The notes under the pieces were generated by a model. That model made no database searches. It saw only the letters and a list, made by a program, of their open reading frames with translations, and was not told the DNA's origin. A program made the translations under genes and the position numbers. From Calothrix sp. PCC 7716 (lineage in GTDB: Bacteria > Cyanobacteriota > Cyanobacteriia > Cyanobacteriales > Nostocaceae), in contig NZ_AP025018.1 of assembly GCF_019977735.1 (NCBI RefSeq), positions 10,730,580-10,794,579 of the forward strand: 64,000 nucleotides of DNA, given 5' to 3'. Positions 8,494 through 19,123 of this stretch are shown here, one piece after another (the first letter of the stretch is position 1; each line of letters starts with the position of its first letter).

Positions 8494-8919
8494 AGATTTT
8501 GCCCTCTGGGCAATAAGTATCTTACCTATTACTTCCCGTCCACCCAGGTGAGTTTCTGCATTCGTTACAAAACTTAACATTCTGACTTAAGAGCCGAAAA
8601 ATGCGAATAATCGCTTAAATCTTCCTTATTCTTTCCTTTAAGTGCATTTACTGAACACAAGAGAATAAAACAATGCCATATTGTGTAAAGACACTATAAA
8701 TGCAAAATAAAGTATAAACATATACAAATTTTGTATATGTCTAACCTAATATAAAGCATTTATCCGTTACATCCCTTCGGGTTCGCCACTTTGGCGGGAC
8801 GGAAGCCGACACCCTTCGGGTTCGCCAGTTTGGCGGGACGGAAGCCGACACCGCCAACTGGACTCACCGCCAAGTGGTCTCACCGTTAAATCCGTTGCCA
8901 ATTTTTATACAGCACTACC
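8494..8919. other. Divergent promoter region of SPFH gene and regulatory cluster
   Basis: The first ~90 bp are open in the SPFH frame. 8581-8770 is AT-rich and presumably holds promoters for both directions. The remainder carries the 39-bp direct repeat and short CGCCAACTGG/CGCCAAGTGG motifs up to about 8882. I see no gene or RNA. Confidence 0.4.
8773..8850. repeat. Two tandem copies of a 39-bp GC-rich unit
   Basis: Copies at 8773-8811 and 8812-8850 differ by one base. Each contains the hairpin CGCCA-(C/G)TT-TGGCG and starts with CCCTTCGGG. Related CGCCAACTGG and CGCCAAGTGG stubs follow. The unit is much richer in GC than its surroundings and resembles cyanobacterial short tandemly repeated elements. 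It lies 70 bp upstream of the regulatory cluster. Confidence 0.9.
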
Positions 8920-9498
8920 ATGACGCAGATTTTCGGGGACTTCATAGAAAAACCACAGACTAAAAAAAAATTAATGTTGGAGTTTCTGCTTGATTCAATA
9001 TCGGTGCAGGAATTTTGGCGAAATAATGATTACGTAGCAAATTTTATTGCTGACTTTTTGACGACCCTTATTACTAAAAACGGTTCCGAAGTCAGTGATT
9101 TAAAACGTCACGCAGAAATTAAAAGTGCCACTAGCTATATTGCTAATGAACTTTTAGAAAATGCCGTCAAGTACTCACATCAAGCTTCGCAAATACCTAT
9201 TAAAATCAAATTATATTCTAACAAAGGTAAAACTCAGTTCTTTATTACAAATAGCTTGAGTCACCTGCGGTCGGCAAATCTTCAGGGCATTATTTATCAA
9301 CTATCAAATAATAACCATGAAGAGTTATATTTAAATCAGTTAGAAAAGAATATTGATGATGAATATAGTTTTAAGTCTGGGCTAGGTTTTTTAAGCATGA
9401 TCAATGACTATTCGGCAAAGCTTGCTTGGAAGTTTGAGCCAGTCCCTGATAAACCAGCAATTATGATTGTGACGACAATGGTTGAATTTACTATGTAA
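8920..9498 (+). CDS. DUF6272/slr1658-like regulator, SiaB-type ATPase-like, copy 1
   Basis: 192 residues, no membrane segment. The centre carries SATSYIANELLENAVKYS, which resembles the N-box helix of GHKL/HATPase folds, and the C-terminal half has SGLGFLSMINDYSAKLAWKF, where the GLG can be read as a G-box. These features and the neighbours fit DUF6272, the family of the SiaB kinase in the Pseudomonas Sia partner-switching system, and the cyanobacterial slr1658 group. The inferred role is an anti-sigma-antagonist kinase or a switch protein acting with the STAS-like proteins and PP2C phosphatases encoded downstream. The next gene is its paralogue. No Shine-Dalgarno is evident before the ATG. 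Confidence 0.7.
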   Translation: MTQIFGDFIEKPQTKKKLMLEFLLDSISVQEFWRNNDYVANFIADFLTTLITKNGSEVSDLKRHAEIKSATSYIANELLENAVKYSHQASQIPIKIKLYSNKGKTQFFITNSLSHLRSANLQGIIYQLSNNNHEELYLNQLEKNIDDEYSFKSGLGFLSMINDYSAKLAWKFEPVPDKPAIMIVTTMVEFTM

Positions 9499-9530
9499 GG
9501 TAAAAATTATTTAAACTAAGTAAGATAGAT

Positions 9531-10106
9531 ATGAAAGAGATATTTGGATATTACGTTGACAAACCACTTAATAACGACCAATTAACGGTCAAATTCTCAC
9601 CGTCTTCTATTTCGATAAAAGACCGCTGGAAAAATAATGGGCTATCCGCAGATTTTATGGCGGATTATTTGACTACTTTTTTCCCTAAAGATGATAGCGA
9701 TGTTGGCGCCCAAAAGCAAGTTGAAATTAAAAGTACTGCAAGCTATATTGCAAATGAGTTATTAGAAAACTCCATGAAGTACTGTGATTACAGCGTGCGA
9801 TTACCTATTACAATTCAGCTTCAACTCGATGCTGACCAAATTAGATTTTTTGTCACTAACAGCATAAATAAAGACTCTATCGAAGGATTTAAAAATTTTA
9901 TTGAAGAGTTAGTAGTTGCTGACCCACAGGAACTATATTTTAATCAGTTAGAAAAAAATGCCGAAAATCCAGATAATACAGCTTCTGGTTTAGGTTTACT
10001 GAGCATGATTAATGATTATTCAGCAATGCTGGGTTGGAAATTTGAAATTATTCAGGAAAAACCAGAAATACTTGCTGTAACTACAATGGTACAAGTAAGT
10101 ATCTAG
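9531..10106 (+). CDS. DUF6272/slr1658-like regulator, copy 2
   Basis: 191 residues, colinear with the preceding protein from start (IFGYYVDKP versus IFGDFIEKP) to end (TTMVQVSI versus TTMVEFTM). The N-box-like helix (STASYIANELLENSMKYC) and the SGLGLLSMINDYSAMLGWKF segment are best conserved, while the middle loop after TNS is diverged. The gene starts 32 bp after copy 1 stops, so this is a tandem duplication that has diverged. Role as for copy 1: probable kinase-like or adaptor component of a partner switch; two copies could serve the two STAS-like proteins that follow. Confidence 0.7.
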   Translation: MKEIFGYYVDKPLNNDQLTVKFSPSSISIKDRWKNNGLSADFMADYLTTFFPKDDSDVGAQKQVEIKSTASYIANELLENSMKYCDYSVRLPITIQLQLDADQIRFFVTNSINKDSIEGFKNFIEELVVADPQELYFNQLEKNAENPDNTASGLGLLSMINDYSAMLGWKFEIIQEKPEILAVTTMVQVSI

Positions 10107-10162
10107 ATTTACATACGATTTTTTTGATTTTTAATCATTTATTTATTGCACGAATCAAAACT

Positions 10163-10507
10163 ATGGAAATTTTAGGCGATAACTATAAAGTTTGCTACGA
10201 AACTACTTCTGCAACCATTAACTTTCATGGTAGTTTACGTTTGAATGGAATGGAAGAATATGCACCCATTCTTAAATTATTAAATGATGTAGTTGATAGC
10301 AACCCAGCACGAATTACGCTCAACTTAATGCATCTCGATTTTTTGAACAGTTCCGGTATTACCATGCTATCTAAGTTTGTGATTGGAATGCGAACCAACA
10401 AAAGTATGCATATGATGATTCTTGGCGCCAATTCAATTCCTTGGCAAAGTAAGTTACTCAAAAACTTACAAAAATTAATGCCAAATTTAAATTTGAAAAT
10501 GGTTTAG
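10163..10507 (+). CDS. slr1659-like STAS-type regulator, copy 1
   Basis: 114 residues from the ATG at 10163. An upstream TTG at 10124 would add 13 residues, but the paralogue begins at the equivalent of this ATG (MEILGDNYKV versus MLKIQGDNYHV). The pattern is STAS-like: an edge strand, then ITLNLMHLDFLNSSGITMLSKFVI, in which the Ser-Ser after the Asn sits where anti-sigma-factor antagonists are phosphorylated (compare SpoIIAA DxSG). Small soluble protein. Likely the phosphorylated switch component, dephosphorylated by the PP2C enzymes encoded downstream and phosphorylated by the DUF6272 proteins upstream; this is inferred from family and order. Confidence 0.75.
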   Translation: MEILGDNYKVCYETTSATINFHGSLRLNGMEEYAPILKLLNDVVDSNPARITLNLMHLDFLNSSGITMLSKFVIGMRTNKSMHMMILGANSIPWQSKLLKNLQKLMPNLNLKMV

Positions 10508-10551
10508 TTAAGATTATTTTAATATTTATATCAGGTTGCAGGTGCATAATT

Positions 10552-10899
10552 ATGTTGAAGATTCAGGGTGACAACTACCATGTGTGGTACGAAGAAACAA
10601 ATAAAACAGTTCATTTTGAGGGGACATTAAGGTTAAGAACAGTAGCAGAGTATTCTCCAATCATACAGTTACTTAGTAACGTTGTGAATAACCCAACAAA
10701 TCTAGTTAACTTAAATTTTAAAAGTTTATATGCTCTAAATAGTTCTGGAATTAGTATGCTTTCCAAATTTGTTATAGATATAAGAGATAAATCGAAATTG
10801 CAAGTAATCATTAAAGCGTCAAATAACATAAATTGGCAACCAAAAGCATTAAAAAATTTACAAAGATTAATGCCAAATTTAATATTAAAATATGAATAA
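10552..10899 (+). CDS. slr1659-like STAS-type regulator, copy 2
   Basis: 115 residues, colinear with the preceding protein and sharing LNSSGI(T/S)MLSKFVI, LKNLQ(K/R)LMPNL and the start. It has the same putative phospho-Ser in NSSGI. The gene begins 44 bp after copy 1 stops and ends 12 bp before the first phosphatase, so translation of phosphatase and STAS protein may be coupled. The two copies differ most in the first helix and in strand 2, the region where STAS proteins contact their partners, which suggests they serve different targets. Confidence 0.75.
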   Translation: MLKIQGDNYHVWYEETNKTVHFEGTLRLRTVAEYSPIIQLLSNVVNNPTNLVNLNFKSLYALNSSGISMLSKFVIDIRDKSKLQVIIKASNNINWQPKALKNLQRLMPNLILKYE

Positions 10900-10911
10900 A
10901 GTTTTCAACAT

Positions 10912-12969
10912 ATGAAACAACTACAAAAAGTATTTCGTCCGGCGATTACTTTAATGAATCGCCTTAAGTATCCACAGAAATTTACTTTAATTAGTAGCAT
11001 TTTTGTACTACCGTTAAGTTTAGTAATGTATTTACTAATTTCAGAAATACAATCACGAAATGATTTTGCAGAAAAGGAAAAAATTGGTAACACTTACCTA
11101 CGTCCTTTGCGTCAGCTATGGTCAGATGTTTCACTTGCACAAATTACTAACAACGACCAAGCAAAACAAAATGAGTTAAAAGAACTTAAAGCAAGAATTA
11201 ATAATCAGATGCAGTCATTAGAGGATGTTGATAAAAAATATGGCAATATCTTACTAACGACTACTAAATTTAGCTCAATAAAAGAAAAATGGCGCCAAAT
11301 AGAAAATCAAAGTAATGATAACATAGAAGAGAAAAATCAAACATACAATACGCTACGACAAGAAATCGATGAGTTAAGGAACAAAGTTGGAGACCAATCT
11401 AACTTAATTCTTGACCCTGACATAGATAGTTACTATTTAATGGATGCAACTTTGTTAAAGCTGCCCGAAATGCAGTATATTTTAACAGACATTCAGCTTA
11501 TAACTCAAAAAAGTATCCTAACTAAACAAGATACGGTTGAATCACGTATCAAGTTAATAAAATACTTAGCAAAACTCGAAGGATATAATAGCGAGTTAAA
11601 GAAAAACATGCAGAATGCATTTAAATTTAATCCTGCTGGAAATACACGTCCAAAGCTTGAAAAGTTTTTAAATGAATATACTAATAAAATTGACTTACTT
11701 ATTGATACAACAATACCTTTAACTGAAAATAGTAGTACTTTAAGTAGCCAAGTATTTTACACAGCGGCAGCAGATAACTTAAAACTAAGCTATATTCTTT
11801 GGGATAAAGCAATTGTTGAATTAGATGTGCTTTTGCAAAACCGTATTAATGGTTTTGTACAGAGGCAGTTATTACTATGCGCTTTTGTCTCAATCATTTT
11901 AATATTAGTATTGTATTTATACATTGCGTTTTATCTAGGTGTAAGACAAACAGTATCTAGCTTGAGTGCAGCATCAAAACAAATGATTAATGGAACTGTC
12001 ACCGAAAGCATTATCTTAGAAAACCGCGATGAATTAGCAGAAGTTGTCAAGTCATTTAACGATATCGCACTTGCTTTAGTTAAAGCCAACAAAGAAGTCA
12101 ACCTTTTGAACCAATGCCTAACCGATGAAAATATTCGTATGGGCGCCGAATTAGAGGTAACTAGTAAACTTCAAAAAATGATTTTACCACCAAAGCACGA
12201 ACTGGAACAGATACCAGATTTAGAAATAGCTGGGTTCATGCTTTCTGCTACCGAAGTAGGTGGTGACTACTATGATGTAATTTACCACAACGGCAAAGTA
12301 AAAATTGGAATTGGTGACGTTACCGGACATGGACTAGAAAGTGGTGTGTTAATGATAATGGTTCAGACGGCAGTACGTACCTTATTAGAACATAACGAAA
12401 CCGACCCCAAAAAATTCCTCGATACTCTCAACCGCACTATTTACCAAAACGTGCAGCGAATGAACTCAGATAAAAACATGACGCTGTGCTTACTCGACTA
12501 CGAAAATGGTAAAGTTCGAGTATCAGGACAACATGAAGAAATGCTCGTTGTTCGACGTGGTGGTTTAGTACAAAGAGTCGATACAGTTGATTTAGGTTTT
12601 CCAATTGGTTTAGAAGAAGAAATTTCTGATTTTATTGGTTATGCAGATATTCAACTATATCCAAATGATGTTGTAGTTCTTTATACAGATGGTGTTACCG
12701 AAGCTGAAAATCCTGAAGGGGAGTTATATGGCATTGCGCGTTTAACAGAAATAATCAAAGAAAACTGGCAACATTCAGCTCATGACATTAAACAATCTAT
12801 AGTTGATGACCTATATGAATATATGGGACAAGGAAAACTTTTAGATGATATTACTCTAGTAGTTTTGAAACGCAAACAATCGGAATCATCAAACAAATTA
12901 ATAAAAGATGATGTAGATCAAAATTTAGAACCTGAAACATCGGCAAAGCTAACACATACGTTGGTATAA
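10912..12969 (+). CDS. Membrane SpoIIE/PP2C phosphatase with HAMP domain, copy 1
   Basis: 685 residues. Membrane helix 1 at about 24-46, a ~270-residue extracytoplasmic helical sensor domain, helix 2 near 318-340, HAMP about 345-395, a short coiled coil, then the SpoIIE/PP2C catalytic domain about 430-665. Metal-binding motifs are intact: VGGDYYDV (from 449), GDVTGHG (468), YTDGVTEA (591) and DDITLVVL (near 645). Family members dephosphorylate Ser/Thr on STAS-type antagonists to release them. The gene sits 12 bp after a STAS-like gene, its likely substrate. An acidic 35-residue tail follows the catalytic domain and is absent from copy 2. A matching catalytic fragment lies at 12998-13075. Confidence 0.9.
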   Translation: MKQLQKVFRPAITLMNRLKYPQKFTLISSIFVLPLSLVMYLLISEIQSRNDFAEKEKIGNTYLRPLRQLWSDVSLAQITNNDQAKQNELKELKARINNQMQSLEDVDKKYGNILLTTTKFSSIKEKWRQIENQSNDNIEEKNQTYNTLRQEIDELRNKVGDQSNLILDPDIDSYYLMDATLLKLPEMQYILTDIQLITQKSILTKQDTVESRIKLIKYLAKLEGYNSELKKNMQNAFKFNPAGNTRPKLEKFLNEYTNKIDLLIDTTIPLTENSSTLSSQVFYTAAADNLKLSYILWDKAIVELDVLLQNRINGFVQRQLLLCAFVSIILILVLYLYIAFYLGVRQTVSSLSAASKQMINGTVTESIILENRDELAEVVKSFNDIALALVKANKEVNLLNQCLTDENIRMGAELEVTSKLQKMILPPKHELEQIPDLEIAGFMLSATEVGGDYYDVIYHNGKVKIGIGDVTGHGLESGVLMIMVQTAVRTLLEHNETDPKKFLDTLNRTIYQNVQRMNSDKNMTLCLLDYENGKVRVSGQHEEMLVVRRGGLVQRVDTVDLGFPIGLEEEISDFIGYADIQLYPNDVVVLYTDGVTEAENPEGELYGIARLTEIIKENWQHSAHDIKQSIVDDLYEYMGQGKLLDDITLVVLKRKQSESSNKLIKDDVDQNLEPETSAKLTHTLV

Positions 12970-12997
12970 AAGTATTTAAACGTCTGTAAATAGTTGT

Positions 12998-13075
12998 GAA
13001 GTTGGTGGAGATTACTATGATGTAATTTACCATAACGGTAAAGTCAAAATAGGTATTGGTGACGTTACCGGACAT
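12998..13075 (+). pseudogene. Relic of a third SpoIIE/PP2C phosphatase catalytic core
   Basis: 26 codons that translate exactly as the metal-binding core of copy 1 (from E-V-GGDYYD to GDVTGH, its nucleotides 12253-12330). The relic differs from copy 1 at eight bases, all third positions and all synonymous. Against copy 2 it has four amino-acid changes. Nothing similar is seen before it, and after CAT the match stops. It lies in the 158-bp gap between the two phosphatase genes and has no start or continuation, so it is a leftover of a formerly functional paralogue. Confidence 0.9.
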
Positions 13076-13127
13076 GTTAAGGTGCAGTCGTCAATAAAAA
13101 CAGAAATCGAAAAGGTTATTTCTACCA

Positions 13128-14684
13128 ATGAAAAACTTTAAATTAAATTCATCATACTTAACTAAGTTTATAGCCTCAAACTTCATGCTCGTGATTGGAG
13201 TTGCTATCATTATTAGCATGATGTTAATTGCTTCTGTTGGTTGGAACGTTTGGAATATGCATAGCGATTTCAAAACAGTTGTTTCAACAGAATTTCAATT
13301 ACAAAGCTTGAGCGGTAAAATTATTCATCTTGATGAAGTTTTAACAATGTCTGCTCGCGTGGCTGCTAGTACAGGTGATTTAGAATGGGAAAAACGTTAT
13401 AAAAAGTTTGAACCCGAACTAGATGCAGCGATTAAAAAAGTCATTCAAATTGCTCCTGAAGTTCAAGCAGCTAATGCTTCTGAAACTGATGCAGCAAATA
13501 TTAAATTAGTTCAAATGGAGCAGCAAGCATTTGAATTAGTACGTAAAAACAAATCTCAAGAAGCTCTAAATTTGCTTAATAGTCAAAATTACAACACTCA
13601 AAAGCAAATTTATGCAAATGGCATGACTAAAACGACTACTGCATTAAATACTAGGATTCAATCAAACCTTGAATCTTACAGACAGCGTTTATTTTTGTCT
13701 AGTTTATTCTGTATTATTAGCTTTCCAATTCTTACATTAGCGTGGCTAGCTGTTTTTGGCTTAGTAAAATGGTATATTACTCAACGTCAGCGTGCAGAGA
13801 ATGCGCTACATTTTGCGAAAGCTGAACTTGAACAAGTTAACACAACATTAGAAACTAAAGTTGAAGAGCGAACCTTTGAACTTGAAGCAGCAAATGTAAA
13901 GATAGTTGGACTTAACGAGTCATTAAACAAAGAGAATGTTCGCATGAAAACAGAGTTGGACTTAACAAGACAAGTTCAACAAACCATTTTACCTAAACAA
14001 GAAGAACTAGCACAAATTAAAAACTTAGATATTGTCGGTTTTATGCAACCTGCTACTGAAATTGGTGGTGACTATTATGATATAATCTCCCACGATGGAA
14101 AAGTAAAAATTGGCATTGGCGACGTTACTGGACATGGTTTGGAAAGTGGAATGTTAATGCTTATGGTGCAAACCGCAGTACGTACTCTTTTAGAAAATAA
14201 CGAAACTAATCCCCAAAAGTTTTTAAATACTTTGAATCGAGCGATTTATAATAATGTACAGCGAATGGAGTCTGATAAAAATATGACTCTTTGTTTGTTA
14301 GATTATAATAATGGAAAAGTACGAGTTTACGGACAACATGAAGAGGTTATAATCATTCGTAGAGGAGGAATGTTACAACGAATTGATACAACAGATTTAG
14401 GATTCGCAATTGGTTTAGAAGAAGAAATTAGCCATCTTGTGGCTTACGCTGATATACAATTATTACCAGATGATGTAATTGTCCTTTATACCGATGGTAT
14501 TACAGAAGCTGAAGATATAAACGGCGCCTTATACGGATTGAAGCGATTAATACAAGTCATTAAAGAAAATTGGCAACTATGTGCAGAAGAAATTAAACAA
14601 GCTATTATTCAAGACTTGTGGGAATTTATCGGCGCCAAACAGCTTTTAGACGATGTAACATTAGTTGTACTGAAACAAAAATAA
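13128..14684 (+). CDS. Membrane SpoIIE/PP2C phosphatase, copy 2
   Basis: 518 residues. Membrane helix 1 about 16-38, an extracytoplasmic helical domain of only ~150 residues that resembles the four-helix sensor of chemoreceptors, helix 2 about 186-210, a coiled coil (RAENALHFAKAELEQ, ETKVEERTFELEAA), then the SpoIIE/PP2C domain with GGDYYD (312), GDVTGHG (331), YTDGITEA (454) and DDVTLV (508). The catalytic half is very close to that of copy 1, but the sensor half is unrelated and no clear HAMP is seen. The two enzymes thus probably feed different external signals into the same partner switch. Last gene of the co-directional cluster. Confidence 0.9.
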   Translation: MKNFKLNSSYLTKFIASNFMLVIGVAIIISMMLIASVGWNVWNMHSDFKTVVSTEFQLQSLSGKIIHLDEVLTMSARVAASTGDLEWEKRYKKFEPELDAAIKKVIQIAPEVQAANASETDAANIKLVQMEQQAFELVRKNKSQEALNLLNSQNYNTQKQIYANGMTKTTTALNTRIQSNLESYRQRLFLSSLFCIISFPILTLAWLAVFGLVKWYITQRQRAENALHFAKAELEQVNTTLETKVEERTFELEAANVKIVGLNESLNKENVRMKTELDLTRQVQQTILPKQEELAQIKNLDIVGFMQPATEIGGDYYDIISHDGKVKIGIGDVTGHGLESGMLMLMVQTAVRTLLENNETNPQKFLNTLNRAIYNNVQRMESDKNMTLCLLDYNNGKVRVYGQHEEVIIIRRGGMLQRIDTTDLGFAIGLEEEISHLVAYADIQLLPDDVIVLYTDGITEAEDINGALYGLKRLIQVIKENWQLCAEEIKQAIIQDLWEFIGAKQLLDDVTLVVLKQK

Positions 14685-14694
14685 TAACTTTATG

Positions 14695-14769
14695 TGTCAT
14701 TCTGAGCGAAGCGAAGAATCTTAAAAGTTTAAATACTTTAATAGATGCTTCACTCCGTTCAGCATGACA
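14695..14769. repeat. Imperfect palindromic dispersed repeat
   Basis: TGTCATTCTGAGCG at the left pairs with CGTTCAGCATGACA at the right, with internal GAAGCGAAGAATC and GATGCTTCACTCC as a second pairing block. This is the widespread bacterial repeat that opens with GTCATTCTGAGCGAAG. It fills the gap between the convergent phosphatase and atpC genes and could act as a terminator. Confidence 0.8.
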
Positions 14770-14779
14770 ATTAAAAAAA

Positions 14780-15193
14780 TTATACCATACCACCAGCAGC
14801 TTGAAAACGAGCGCGCGCACGTTTAAAAGCTTGAGTAGCTTGAATTGTTGCCTGTTTATCGTCAGCAGAAACAGAGTTTAGACGAGTTTGAGCTTCGTTA
14901 AATGCAGAACGTGCTTCTTCTAAGTTGATTTTATCGCCACGTTCGCCACCATTAACGAGAATCGTAACTTCGTCTTCTTCAACTTCCACAAAACCACCTT
15001 GCAAAGCTATAGCTACCCAAGGTTGATTTTTGCTAGGACGCACACGCATTACACCTGTATCTAACGCAGATAAAAGTGGCGCGTGTCCAGTAAGAATACC
15101 TAGTTGTCCAGTTGTACTAGGCAAAATTACTTCTTCAGCAGAAGCATCCCAGACTGTTTTATCTGGAGAAAGTACACGAACGGTTAAAGTCAT
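14780..15193 (-). CDS. atpC: ATP synthase F1 epsilon subunit
   Basis: 137 residues, full length. The N-terminal beta-barrel shows the family text ([44 protein letters not shown] split over two strands, [15 protein letters not shown]), and the C-terminal helical hairpin holds [12 protein letters not shown]. Epsilon is part of the central rotor stalk and an inhibitor of wasteful ATP hydrolysis. It follows atpD by 59 bp on the same strand, the standard cyanobacterial and plastid atpB/E arrangement, separate from the larger atp operon. Confidence 0.97.
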   Translation of the reverse strand: MTLTVRVLSPDKTVWDASAEEVILPSTTGQLGILTGHAPLLSALDTGVMRVRPSKNQPWVAIALQGGFVEVEEDEVTILVNGGERGDKINLEEARSAFNEAQTRLNSVSADDKQATIQATQAFKRARARFQAAGGMV

Positions 15194-15252
15194 AGATTTT
15201 CGTCAATTTTATATTAATGTATGGGCGGGCTTTCATAAACCCACCCTTACGA

Positions 15253-17239
<1,987 letters not shown>

Positions 17240-18058
17240 ATGAACTACGTATCGGCACGGCAATATTTTTATCAAGAGATTCAGCAAGCTGATGAAAATA
17301 TAGACTTAGCCAAAGCAGCTTTATATATAGCGACTGAAGAGTACCCCGACTTGGACTGTGACGAGTATCTCAACGCATTGGATACAATGGCATTTGAGCT
17401 ACAGCAACGTTTACCAGACACGCGGTATCCAATGCGAGTAGTTAAATGTATTAACGAATACTTGTACGGTGATTTAGGATTTGCAGGTAACACCGAAAAC
17501 TATTATGACCCGCGCAACAGCTTTTTGAATGACGTAATCGAGCGGCGCCTGGGAATTCCAATTACATTAGCGCTAGTATATTTAGAAGTCGCGCGTCGTG
17601 TAGATTTTCCAATGGTGGGAGTGGGAATGCCGGGACATTTTTTGATACGTCCAGATATTCCTGATATGGACATATATATAGATACTTTCCATGAGGGTGA
17701 AATATTATTCCCGCAAGATTGCGAGTTGCGGTTGAGCCAAATTTATCAGCAACCCGTACAGTTACAACCCGAACATCTACCAAGGGTGACAAAAGCTCAG
17801 TTTTTGATACGGTTGCTATCGAATTTAAAACATATTTATTTGAACAAGCAGGAATTAGAACTTGCTTTAGCAGCAGTCGAACGAATTTTACTAGTGGCGC
17901 CAGATTCAATCATCGATACTCGCGACCGTGGTTTACTATCTTACCAACTAGGACGCTTTACACAAGCTACACAAGATTTAGAAACTTATTTGTACCGTAC
18001 ACCCGACGCACGCGATGCTTCAGTAATTCGGCGCCTACTTTTAAAGTTAAAAGGGTAA
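17240..18058 (+). CDS. SirB1-family transglutaminase-like/TPR protein
   Basis: 272 residues. The first ~180 residues carry the SirB1/transglutaminase-like region (RNSFLNDVIERRLGIPITLALVYLEVARR split here: RLGIPITLALVYLEVARR, then GVGMPGHFLIRP and IYIDTFHEGEIL). The C-terminal ~85 residues are TPR-like helices (LLSNLKHIYLNKQELELALAA, DRGLLSYQLGRFTQA). The usual transglutaminase Cys is not visible at the expected place; the HFL and D-F pairs remain, which is common in this family. Molecular function is unknown; homologues are widespread in cyanobacteria. Transcribed alone. Confidence 0.85.
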   Translation: MNYVSARQYFYQEIQQADENIDLAKAALYIATEEYPDLDCDEYLNALDTMAFELQQRLPDTRYPMRVVKCINEYLYGDLGFAGNTENYYDPRNSFLNDVIERRLGIPITLALVYLEVARRVDFPMVGVGMPGHFLIRPDIPDMDIYIDTFHEGEILFPQDCELRLSQIYQQPVQLQPEHLPRVTKAQFLIRLLSNLKHIYLNKQELELALAAVERILLVAPDSIIDTRDRGLLSYQLGRFTQATQDLETYLYRTPDARDASVIRRLLLKLKG

Positions 18059-18136
18059 CTTTGAGTAACAATACTGAATATATTTTATGGCTAGTAGTCT
18101 GTGTCATAAGTTTTGGTGTGTAGGCGCCTCTCGTAT

Positions 18137-18153
18137 GGTGGGCACTGCCCACC
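18137..18153. repeat. GGTGGGCA-C-TGCCCACC palindrome
   Basis: A perfect 8-bp inverted repeat around one C. Identical copies occur at 18137-18153 and 63428-63444, and a degenerate one near 63691-63709. They bracket the secretion locus at both ends, but the family is a common dispersed cyanobacterial repeat, so the bracketing may be chance. Confidence 0.85.
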
Positions 18154-18357
18154 CTACAACAACCCAAAATTAATGACACGAACCACTAGCTTGAGCAAAT
18201 GTCTTTCTGCATATAACAACAGTACTTATACGCAAATCAGTAGAACTAACAATCAGTGAATATACGTATACTTACTGATGACAGATATACGCTTAATTAG
18301 ACAGGATGTGCAAGGGAAATCACATAATTGCTCTCTATTTCCTGCCACATACTCGAT

Positions 18358-19116
18358 ATGGCTCACATCCAACTTGGTAATGAAATTGTTACAGCCACAG
18401 AAGTTATTCCGCTGTTGGCTGCCTATCAATTACTCCCGCAGTTACAGCGCGAACTAATTATAGATAAAGTTATCGCCGATATAGAATTAACGCCTGAAGA
18501 GAAAAATAATACTATTTTCACATTTTATAAAAATAATCAAATCACCACACCTGAGACGCTTAATGGTGTACTTCAACGCTATGCCATGACAGTAGAACAG
18601 TTGGAAGTATTAGCCACAAAACAACTACGGGTTGAAAAATTCAAGCAGGCAACCTGGGGAGGAACACTTCAACAAAACTTTCTTCAATTTAAACCCCAGT
18701 TGGATAAAGTTGTATATTCCCTGCTGCGTACCCAAGATATGGAAACAGCACAAGAGTTGTACTTTCGTATAAAAGCAGAAGAACAAAGCTTTGCCGACTG
18801 CGCGCGGGAGTTTTCACAAGGACAAGAAGCAGCTACTGGAGGTTTAATTGGACCAATACCCTTATCACAACCACATCCAATAATTGCTCAAAAACTTTCC
18901 ATCTCAACACAAGGGCAGTTATGGACACCTATGAAGCTAGAAAACTGGTACATAATTCTACGTTTAGAGAAACTGATACCAGCGCAGTTAGATGAAGCGA
19001 CTAGTGCAATGCTACTTAACCATTTGTTTGAAAAATGGCTAGGTGAACAACTCCAACAAAACCCTATTTCCATTCAAGATACACAAAATACATTAAATAG
19101 TATTTTAACTATATAA
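18358..19116 (+). CDS. PpiC-type peptidyl-prolyl isomerase of the secretion locus
   Basis: 252 residues from the ATG at 18358; a TTG 30 bp upstream is less likely. There is no signal peptide. The N-terminal half is helical (SurA-like, VIPLLAAYQLLPQLQRELI), and the C-terminal half is a parvulin-type domain (about 120-225): LLRTQDMETAQELYFRIK, FADCAREFSQG, ATGGLIGPIPLSQ. It ends 7 bp before the ABC exporter starts, so the two are cotranscribed. Such PPIases often sit before HlyB/HlyD genes in cyanobacteria. As a cytosolic protein it may keep the very large substrates unfolded or assist their export; this is inferred from position. Confidence 0.85.
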   Translation: MAHIQLGNEIVTATEVIPLLAAYQLLPQLQRELIIDKVIADIELTPEEKNNTIFTFYKNNQITTPETLNGVLQRYAMTVEQLEVLATKQLRVEKFKQATWGGTLQQNFLQFKPQLDKVVYSLLRTQDMETAQELYFRIKAEEQSFADCAREFSQGQEAATGGLIGPIPLSQPHPIIAQKLSISTQGQLWTPMKLENWYIILRLEKLIPAQLDEATSAMLLNHLFEKWLGEQLQQNPISIQDTQNTLNSILTI

Positions 19117-19123
19117 CAAAAGA

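Noticed and set aside
17562-18179. Overlapping frames in and around the SirB1 gene
   Set aside because: Antisense or shifted shadows of a well-conserved gene; no independent support.
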